This document shows, piece by piece, positions 23,294 to 28,705 of a stretch of DNA of 28,705 nucleotides (position 1 is its first letter; every line of letters starts with the position of its first letter). Below the pieces are notes generated by a model. The model was not told the DNA's origin and searched no databases. It saw only the letters and a list, made by a program, of their open reading frames with translations. Position numbers and translations under genes: made by a program. Source of the stretch: an uncultured Eisenbergiella sp. (GTDB lineage Bacteria > Bacillota > Clostridia > Lachnospirales > Lachnospiraceae); NCBI GenBank assembly GCA_910585455.1, contig CAJUEL010000054.1, forward strand, positions 1-28,705. Reading direction: 5' to 3'.

Positions 23294-24463
23294 TCATTTT
23301 TCAAAAAATCTGCGCTTTTTCTTTTCCTTCGGCGCTTCCTCCGTATGATTCAACCGTTCCGACGCGTGCAGGCTGTCGCCGCTTACCTCGTCAAACTTAC
23401 GCAGCAGCTCCTTCGCCTCCGCGGAAAGCCGCTCGGGCGTCTGAACCACCAGCGTCACATAATGGTCGCCCCGCATATCCTTATTGCGCAGGGAGGGCAC
23501 TCCCTTTCCTTTCAGGCGCACTCTGGTATCGGTCTGGGTTCCCGCCTTGACATCGTAAATGACCTTGCCGTCCACCGTATCGATCACGATCTCACCGCCC
23601 AGCGCCGCAACCGCAAAGGAAACCGGCACGGTGGAGTAAATATTGGTATCCTGCCGCTGGAAGATCGGATGTCTGCCGACGATCACCTCCACCAGCACGT
23701 CTCCTCTGGGTCCGCCGTTTACGCCCGGCTCTCCCTGTCCCGCGAGACGCTTGCACTGCCCGTTATCAATGCCCGCAGGAATCGACACCGCAAAGCGCTT
23801 TTTCATCGGCACATAGCCCGTACCCCGGCAGTCCATACACTTTTCTTTGATAATTTTCCCGCTGCCGCCGCAATCCGGACAGGTCTGCACATTGCGGACC
23901 GTGCCGAAAAAGGACTGCTGGGTGAATACCACCTGCCCTTTGCCGCCGCACTTGGTACAGGTTTCCGGGCTGGTTCCGGGCTTCGCGCCGGTGCCGTGAC
24001 AGGTCTTACATTCCTCCTTCACGTTCAGCTCGATTTCCTTCTCCGTGCCGAAAACAGCCTCTTCAAATGTAATTCTCACGCTGGTCCGCAGGTTATCCCC
24101 CTTCATGGGACCGCTTCTGGCGCCGCCGCCTCTTCTGCCGCCAAACAGATCGCCAAAGATATCGCCAAAAATATCGCTGAAATCGGCGCCGCTGAAATCA
24201 AAGCCGCCAAAGCCGCCGCCACCTGCGCCGCCGTCAAACGCCGCATGCCCGAACTGATCATACTGGCGGCGCTTTTCAGGATCACTCAAAACAGCGTATG
24301 CCTCTGATGCCTCTTTGAATTTCTTCTCCGCTTCTTTATCCCCCGGATTCATATCCGGATGATACTTTTTTGCCAGAACTCTGTATGCTTTTTTGAGAGC
24401 GGCATCATCGGCATCCTTCCCCACACCGAGGACCTCGTAATAATCTCTTTTCTGCTCTGCCAT
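23294..24463 (-). CDS. dnaJ: Chaperone protein DnaJ
   Basis: The 389-residue type I J-protein stimulates DnaK ATPase and delivers unfolded clients. Visible domains are the J-domain with HPD (KYHPDMNPG, about residues 37-45), a Gly/Phe-rich linker (FDGGAGGGGFGGFDFSGADF), and four zinc-finger repeats (CKTCHGTG, CTKCGGKG, CPDCGGSG, CMDCRGTG). The C-terminal client-binding domains contain RFAVSIPAGIDNGQ. The ATG at 24463 has GGAGGAG 9 bases upstream; the open frame continues 135 bases upstream without similarity. It is the last gene of the hrcA operon. The normal downstream neighbour prmA is displaced by the 16031-23293 island. Confidence 0.97.
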   Translation of the reverse strand: MAEQKRDYYEVLGVGKDADDAALKKAYRVLAKKYHPDMNPGDKEAEKKFKEASEAYAVLSDPEKRRQYDQFGHAAFDGGAGGGGFGGFDFSGADFSDIFGDIFGDLFGGRRGGGARSGPMKGDNLRTSVRITFEEAVFGTEKEIELNVKEECKTCHGTGAKPGTSPETCTKCGGKGQVVFTQQSFFGTVRNVQTCPDCGGSGKIIKEKCMDCRGTGYVPMKKRFAVSIPAGIDNGQCKRLAGQGEPGVNGGPRGDVLVEVIVGRHPIFQRQDTNIYSTVPVSFAVAALGGEIVIDTVDGKVIYDVKAGTQTDTRVRLKGKGVPSLRNKDMRGDHYVTLVVQTPERLSAEAKELLRKFDEVSGDSLHASERLNHTEEAPKEKKKRRFFEK

Positions 24464-24622
24464 AAAATCTGCTCCTCCAAATCGGTCTGCGCTATGCTGC
24501 CGCTCCCAGCTTCTGCCCATTGCATTGCCGGGGAAAACACATTTCCTGCAGGCTATAGACAGCGGCGCAACAGTCCAGACAAGCCCAAACTGCCACACAG
24601 CGGCATCACTCTACGCACGATT

Positions 24623-24644
24623 GGGGGTCAAGCCCTTGACCCCC
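24623..24644. other. Strong hairpin in the dnaK-dnaJ spacer
   Basis: GGGGGTCAAG (24623-24632) and CTTGACCCCC (24635-24644) form a nearly loop-free perfect inverted repeat 19 bases after the dnaK stop. No U-tract follows on the transcribed strand. It may mark an mRNA processing site or a stabilising 3' end for the upstream mRNA, giving more DnaK than DnaJ. The rest of 24464-24662 shows no gene. Confidence 0.5.
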
Positions 24645-24662
24645 GCTCTATTTTAAGCATTC

Positions 24663-26531
24663 TTACACTTCTCTGAAATCTCCGTCGATGATATCGTCAT
24701 CCGGATTGCTGCCCGCAGTATCCGCGCCCGCAGCTCCCATATCGGGACCTGCCTGACCTGCCGCGCCCTGCGCCTGCTCGTAAACCTTGGCAAACAGCGC
24801 CTGTGCGGACTGCATCAGCTTTTCCTGCGCCGCCTTGATGTCCGCCACCTGGCTGTCGGAAAGCTCTACATCCTTCGTGGAATCCAGCAGCGCCTTTAAG
24901 GCATTCAGATCAGCCTCCACGCCCGCCTTTGCGGATTCGTCAATCTTATCGCCAACCTCGCCCAGCGCCTTCTCCGTCTGGAATACGAAGGAATCCGCAC
25001 TGTTGCGCGTGTCGATCGCTTCTTTCTTCTTCTTATCCTGCGCCTCGAACTCTGCCGCCTCTCTCACCGCCTTATCGATTTCATCGTCGGACATGTTGGA
25101 GCCTGCGGTGATGGTGATGTGCTGCTCCTTGCCTGTGCCCAGATCCTTTGCGGATACGTTTACGATGCCGTTCGCGTCGATATCGAAGGTAACCTCGATC
25201 TGCGGAACGCCGCGCATTGCCGGCGGGATACCGTCCAGTCTGAACTGTCCGAGGGACTTGTTGTCCTTGGCGAACTGTCTTTCACCCTGCAATACGTTGA
25301 TGTCAACTGCCGTCTGATTATCCGCCGCAGTGGAGAAAATCTGGCTCTTCTTGGTCGGGATTGTGGTATTTCTCTCAATCAGCTTTGTCGCGATGCCGCC
25401 CATGGTCTCAATGGAAAGGGACAGCGGCGTAACATCCAGAAGCAGGATATCTCCTGCGCCGGCATCGCCAGCCAGCTTACCGCCCTGGATGGAAGCGCCC
25501 AGCGCCACACATTCATCAGGATTCAGGGACTTGCTGGGCTCATGGCCGGTCAGCTGCTTTACCTTATCCTGCACAGCAGGGATACGGGTGGAACCGCCTA
25601 CCAGCAGCACCTTGCCCAGCTCGGATGCGTTCAGTCCCGCATCTCTTAACGCGTTCTGCACCGGAATCGCCGTCCGCTCCACCAGGTCGCTTGTCAGCTC
25701 GTCAAACTTCGCTCTGGTCAGGTTCATATCGAAATGCAGCGGTCCGCTGGCGTTCATGCTGATGAAGGGCAGGTTGATGTTGGTCGTGGTCGCAGAGGAA
25801 AGCTCCTTCTTCGCCTTCTCAGCCGCCTCCTTGAGTCTCTGCATCGCCATCTTGTCGTTGGAAAGATCCACGCCCTGCTGTGCCTTGAATTCCGCAACCA
25901 TCCAGTTGATGACCTTATTGTCAAAATCATCGCCGCCAAGGCGGGTATCGCCATTGGTCGCCAGAACCTCGATGACGCCGTCGCCGATTTCAATGATGGA
26001 AACGTCGAAGGTACCGCCGCCCAGGTCGTATACCATGATCTTCTGCTCTTTTTCATTATCCAGGCCGTAAGCCAGCGCCGCAGCCGTAGGCTCATTGATG
26101 ATACGCTTCACATCCAGACCCGCGATCTTGCCCGCGTCCTTGGTCGCCTGACGCTGTGCGTCGTTGAAGTATGCGGGAACGGTGATGACTGCCTCGTTCA
26201 CCTTTTCTCCCAGGTAGTTCTCCGCATCGGCTTTGAGCTTCTGCAGAATCATGGCGGAAATTTCCTGAGGGGAATATTTCTTGCCGTCGATGTCAACCTT
26301 GTAATCGGTTCCCATATGTCTCTTAATGGAAGCGATGGTCTTCTCCGCATTGGTCACAGCCTGACGCTTCGCGGGTTCGCCGATCAGTCTCTCTCCGTTT
26401 TTGGAAAACGCCACCACGGAAGGGGTGGTTCTTGCGCCCTCGGCGTTTGCGATGACGGTGGGCTTTCCGCCCTCCATAACCGCCACGCAGCTATTGGTTG
26501 TACCAAGGTCAATGCCTATAATTTTACTCAT
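24663..26531 (-). CDS. dnaK: Chaperone protein DnaK (Hsp70)
   Basis: The 622-residue Hsp70 binds and refolds client proteins in an ATP cycle with DnaJ and GrpE. It begins MSKIIGIDLGTTNSCVAVME (phosphate 1). The ATPase shows PAYFNDAQRQATKDAG, IMVYDLGGGTFDVS (phosphate 2) and VLLVGGSTRIPAVQ. The linker ILLLDVTPLSLSIETMGG leads to the substrate domain and a helical lid. The acidic end DDDIIDGDFREV is typical. The ATG at 26531 follows AGGAGGAG at 6 bases. Length is normal for Gram-positive DnaK, including the known N-terminal deletion relative to Escherichia coli. It is co-transcribed with grpE, 111 bases upstream. Confidence 0.98.
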   Translation of the reverse strand: MSKIIGIDLGTTNSCVAVMEGGKPTVIANAEGARTTPSVVAFSKNGERLIGEPAKRQAVTNAEKTIASIKRHMGTDYKVDIDGKKYSPQEISAMILQKLKADAENYLGEKVNEAVITVPAYFNDAQRQATKDAGKIAGLDVKRIINEPTAAALAYGLDNEKEQKIMVYDLGGGTFDVSIIEIGDGVIEVLATNGDTRLGGDDFDNKVINWMVAEFKAQQGVDLSNDKMAMQRLKEAAEKAKKELSSATTTNINLPFISMNASGPLHFDMNLTRAKFDELTSDLVERTAIPVQNALRDAGLNASELGKVLLVGGSTRIPAVQDKVKQLTGHEPSKSLNPDECVALGASIQGGKLAGDAGAGDILLLDVTPLSLSIETMGGIATKLIERNTTIPTKKSQIFSTAADNQTAVDINVLQGERQFAKDNKSLGQFRLDGIPPAMRGVPQIEVTFDIDANGIVNVSAKDLGTGKEQHITITAGSNMSDDEIDKAVREAAEFEAQDKKKKEAIDTRNSADSFVFQTEKALGEVGDKIDESAKAGVEADLNALKALLDSTKDVELSDSQVADIKAAQEKLMQSAQALFAKVYEQAQGAAGQAGPDMGAAGADTAGSNPDDDIIDGDFREV

Positions 26532-26642
26532 GATCTTCTCCTCCTGCCCTGTGGGCTATCTGAATCATTGCTCTTGTTTATCTATGTGAAATGCCTTCGC
26601 GCGCTGTGCGCCGCCGCATTAAGCTTCTCTGTCCTGCCGCCT

Positions 26643-27323
26643 TTAAGAGACGACCGCCACCATGCTGTGGCGTACCACGCTTTCCCTGTAGGTGTAGCCC
26701 TTTTGCAGCTCCTGTGCCACCGTGCCGGATTCCAGCTCGTCGTTTTCCACCTGCATCACCGCGTTATGAAGCTCCGGATCAAACTCCTGCCCCACCGCTT
26801 CGATGGGCTTCACGCCCAGATTTTCCAGCTCCGTCATCAGCTGCTTATAAACCTTATTCATGCCCTCCGCGAAGGGATCTTCCCGGTTTTCCTCCGGAAC
26901 CGTCGCCAGCCCTCTTTCAAAATTGTCCACGACGGGGAGAATCTTCTCAATAACGCTCTTGGCTCCCGTCTCAAACATGGCGGTCTTTTCCTTCTCCGTG
27001 CGCTTGCGGAAATTCTCAAACTCCGCCATCTGCCGCATCACCTTATCCTGCAGCTCGCCGATCTGCGCCTTGTAGGCCTCTTCCTTTTTATCCTTCTTCT
27101 TGGAAAAAAAGCCTTTCTTTTCCTTATCGGCGTTTTCCGGCGTATCCGCTTCCTTCTCTGCCTCTTTGTCCTCTGTCAGCTCTTCGGCTTCCCCTTCGGC
27201 GCTCTCTGCGGTTTCCTCTGCATCCTCTGCCGTTTCGCATGCCGCTTCTTCGTTCACTTCCTCACAGGTGTCTGTGGTTTCCTGATCCATTTCTTCTTTT
27301 CTCTCGTCTGCCACGTCTGCCAT
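26643..27323 (-). CDS. grpE: Nucleotide exchange factor GrpE
   Basis: The 226-residue protein releases ADP from DnaK. Residues 1-70 are a very acidic, low-complexity arm (EEVNEEAACETAEDAEETAE and similar), followed by a basic patch (KKGFFSKKKDKK). The long coiled coil follows (QIGELQDKVMRQMAEFENFRKRTEKEK), then the C-terminal beta domain with AVGQEFDPELHNAVMQVEN and LQKGYTYRESVVRHSMVAV. The acidic arm is longer than usual. The start is uncertain: ATG at 27323 abuts AAAGG, while a GTG at 27314 has AAAGGA at a normal 8-base spacing. It starts 5 bases after the hrcA stop. Confidence 0.95.
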   Translation of the reverse strand: MADVADERKEEMDQETTDTCEEVNEEAACETAEDAEETAESAEGEAEELTEDKEAEKEADTPENADKEKKGFFSKKKDKKEEAYKAQIGELQDKVMRQMAEFENFRKRTEKEKTAMFETGAKSVIEKILPVVDNFERGLATVPEENREDPFAEGMNKVYKQLMTELENLGVKPIEAVGQEFDPELHNAVMQVENDELESGTVAQELQKGYTYRESVVRHSMVAVVS

Positions 27324-27328
27324 CCTTT

Positions 27329-28357
27329 CTACTTTTTATATAAAGTATCGAGTTCATTCATCAGCGTCTTTAACGTGCTGATGACCTTATCATAATCCAT
27401 GCGCTTGGGTCCGATGATGCCCACCGTTCCCCGCATGCCTTCTCCCAGATCATAGGTCGCTGTCACAACGCTGCAATCCTTCATGGACTGAACCGGCGTC
27501 TCGGAGCCGATATATACCTGAATGCCCGTATTGCTTTCATCCGTCAGCGTCTCCGTGACAAATTCGTTGAGCGACTTCTTCTCTTCAAACACATTGATCA
27601 GCTCGCTCGCCTTCTCCCGGTTATCCACAAGCTCGGGATATTTCAGAATGTTATTGGTCCCGCTGGTGTAGATCTTTAAATCCTCATCGGATTTAATCGC
27701 TTCCGCCACCGCGTCGATCACGTCGCTGACGATCGCGCTGTGAATGCCCGCCTGCTTCTTAAGCTCCGAAATCATTCCCAGATTGATCTCTTCAATGGAT
27801 AAGCCGTTCAAATGGGTGTTGAGCAAAATGTTCAGCTTCAAAAGCGTCTCGTCATCCAGCGCTTCATCCACCCGCAGCATCGAGTTCTTGATCACATTGC
27901 CCTCCACCACGATGACCGCCAGTATCTGGTGCTCATCCACCCGGGACAGCTGCATGAACTTCAGCTTATTGTGATGGTACTGCGGTGTGGTGATCATCGC
28001 CGCGTAGTTGGTGTTGGTCGCTAAAACCCGCGCCACCCGCCGAAGCAGGGTGTCCATCTTCTCGTCCTTCTCCACCAGCAGCCCTTTGAGCTCATCCACC
28101 TCCCGCTCCTTCTCTTCCAGCATCGTATCCACGTAGAAGCGGTAGCCCTGATCCGAAGGGATCCGTCCCGCTGAGGTGTGGGGCTGCACAATGTACCCCA
28201 TTTCCTCCAGGTCAGACATCTCATTGCGGATGGTGGCGGAGCTTAAGTTCAGATCAGTGTATTTGGAAATCGTTCTGCTGCCTACCGGCTCGCCTGTCTC
28301 CAGATAGGTGCGGATCACCGCCTGCAGAATCTTCTTCTTACGCTCATCCAGTTCCAT
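27329..28357 (-). CDS. hrcA: Heat-inducible transcription repressor HrcA
   Basis: The 342-residue repressor binds CIRCE operators and is kept active by GroEL. The N-terminal winged helix (MELDERKKKILQAVIRTYLE, VGSRTISKYTDLNLSSATIRNEMSDLEEMGYI) is followed by a GAF-like domain and the family end GTVGIIGPKRMDYDKVISTLKTLM. The ATG at 28357 has AAAGGAG 6 bases upstream; an open frame runs to 28393 but would start inside the CIRCE element. It is the first gene of hrcA-grpE-dnaK-dnaJ and is auto-repressed through the CIRCE 21 bases before the start. Confidence 0.97.
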   Translation of the reverse strand: MELDERKKKILQAVIRTYLETGEPVGSRTISKYTDLNLSSATIRNEMSDLEEMGYIVQPHTSAGRIPSDQGYRFYVDTMLEEKEREVDELKGLLVEKDEKMDTLLRRVARVLATNTNYAAMITTPQYHHNKLKFMQLSRVDEHQILAVIVVEGNVIKNSMLRVDEALDDETLLKLNILLNTHLNGLSIEEINLGMISELKKQAGIHSAIVSDVIDAVAEAIKSDEDLKIYTSGTNNILKYPELVDNREKASELINVFEEKKSLNEFVTETLTDESNTGIQVYIGSETPVQSMKDCSVVTATYDLGEGMRGTVGIIGPKRMDYDKVISTLKTLMNELDTLYKK

Positions 28358-28377
28358 GCCCTGCTCCTTTCCGCTTA

Positions 28378-28404
28378 TTAGCACTCGTCTCATTTGAGTG
28401 CTAA
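28378..28404. promoter_or_regulatory. CIRCE operator (HrcA binding site)
   Basis: The site is a perfect consensus TTAGCACTC-N9-GAGTGCTAA (28378-28386 and 28396-28404). It lies between the promoter and the hrcA start, so bound HrcA would block the whole chaperone operon. Confidence 0.98.
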
Positions 28405-28419
28405 CACCTTCTGATGCTT

Positions 28420-28448
28420 AAGATACCACTAACCCTATCTATTGTCAA
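28420..28448 (-). promoter_or_regulatory. Sigma-A promoter of the hrcA-grpE-dnaK-dnaJ operon
   Basis: TTGACA (28443-28448, minus strand) and TATCTT (28420-28425) are separated by 17 bases, just upstream of CIRCE. The same bases read on the plus strand give TTGTCA (28442-28447), 17 bases before TACTTA, a weak divergent promoter candidate. Confidence 0.8.
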
Positions 28449-28514
28449 CCACTTTTTCCCAAAATACTTATGAAGAATCTATGAAAAAAAAATAAAGTGC
28501 AGGGAGGATGAAAT

Positions 28515-28705
28515 ATGCCGGGAGGGATGAGCGGGCACAGGGGAGGGAACAAAGAGCCGGCGGGAGATGCGGGAATGGGGAGCGGGCAGGAGGGGACAGG
28601 CTGTTTCCAGCCGCATTATCCGGAACGGGAAATTCCACAAAATTGCCGGGGATTCCTAAACGCCACAGGGCGCAATAAACTCACTTCGTTCGGACAGTAT
28701 TGCGC
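28515..28705 (+). CDS. Possible partial gene of unknown function, runs off the window
   Basis: An ATG at 28515 behind AGGGAGG (8 bases) opens a frame that stays open for 63 codons to the window end. The start is Gly-rich and low-complexity (MPGGMSGHRGGNKEPAGD). From about residue 29 it enters the dispersed repeat (GCFQPHYPEREIPQ, then TGRNKLTSFGQYC). The family is not recognised. The frame may be an accident of a G-rich purine tract, or a small gene whose C-terminus is made by the repeat. A weak divergent promoter sits at 28442-28470. Confidence 0.3.
   Translation, partial: MPGGMSGHRGGNKEPAGDAGMGSGQEGTGCFQPHYPEREIPQNCRGFLNATGRNKLTSFGQYC
28594..28705 (+). repeat. Dispersed repeat, copy 2 (cut by the window end)
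   Basis: It aligns with 1917-1807 read on the minus strand. The terminal hairpin is present with a different stem: GCGCAATA (28670-28677) pairs with TATTGCGC (28698-28705), around the conserved loop AACTCACTTCGTTCGGACAG. The stem bases differ from copy 1 but pairing is kept. The stretch 28449-28593 before it is an A-rich then G-rich intergenic region. Confidence 0.75.

Noticed and set aside
24464..24598. N-terminal extension of DnaJ by 45 residues
   Set aside because: The conserved start MAEQKRDYYEVLG at 24463 has a strong ribosome binding site; the extension has no similarity and crosses the structured spacer.
25734..27395. 553-codon open frame on the plus strand
   Set aside because: It is the complement of dnaK and grpE; the Phe/Leu-rich translation mirrors the acidic grpE arm.
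1..28705. CRISPR arrays, tRNA or rRNA genes
   Set aside because: I saw no regularly spaced repeat-spacer units, cloverleaf with an acceptor/T-arm pattern, or rRNA-like segments. The 22-bp array at 80-134 has only three units and no spacers of CRISPR size.

Overview
The window looks like a chromosomal stretch of a Lachnospiraceae-type Clostridia (Firmicutes/Bacillota). The grounds are a perfect CIRCE operator before hrcA, a type III glutamine synthetase, the IreB/RuvX/DUF1292 cluster, RNase J, a YlbF-family protein, an HPr-like protein, AAGGAGG-type ribosome binding sites and the Firmicutes order hrcA-grpE-dnaK-dnaJ...prmA-rsmE...mtaB. The genus cannot be fixed from the sequence alone. Apart from four stretches, all genes lie on the minus strand. 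Those on the plus strand are an IS30-type insertion sequence, a small HPr-like gene, a two-component/ABC-transporter cassette and a possible partial ORF at the right edge.

Layout. (1) 1-2022: an IS30-family element (about 64-1756, transposase 203-1483) sits beside a dispersed repeat. That repeat forms a long hairpin (1791-1865), and a second copy runs off the right end of the window (28594-28705). (2) 2023-9734: a tightly packed minus-strand operon from a promoter at 9706-9734: ireB, ruvX, DUF1292, RNase J, YlbF family, a short MltG-like membrane protein, trmR, trhP and glnN. It matches the Bacillus yrzL-yrrK-yrzB-yrrL-yrrM-yrrN/O order, with RNase J/YlbF inserted and GlnN appended. (3) 9731-11463: mtaB (minus) diverges from a plus-strand HPr-like gene that lacks the catalytic histidine. 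(4) 11644-16025: thiI, its cysteine desulfurase, rsmE and prmA. (5) 16031-23293: an accessory island between prmA and dnaJ. It holds a GH4 glycosidase (minus), then a LytTR response regulator, a nearly sensorless GHKL kinase and two half-size ABC exporters (plus). (6) 23294-28448: dnaJ, dnaK, grpE and hrcA under a sigma-A promoter and CIRCE.

How they work together. The left operon combines RNA decay (RNase J, YlbF), wobble-uridine tRNA modification (TrhP hydroxylates, TrmR methylates), a resolvase-like nuclease and nitrogen assimilation. The middle block adds sulfur-based tRNA modification (desulfurase plus ThiI; MtaB) and methylation of ribosomal protein L11 and 16S rRNA. The right block is the heat-shock chaperone operon. 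The least explained parts are the LytTR/GHKL/dual-ABC cassette, which has no visible peptide substrate, and the two-copy hairpin repeat with coding-like conservation.
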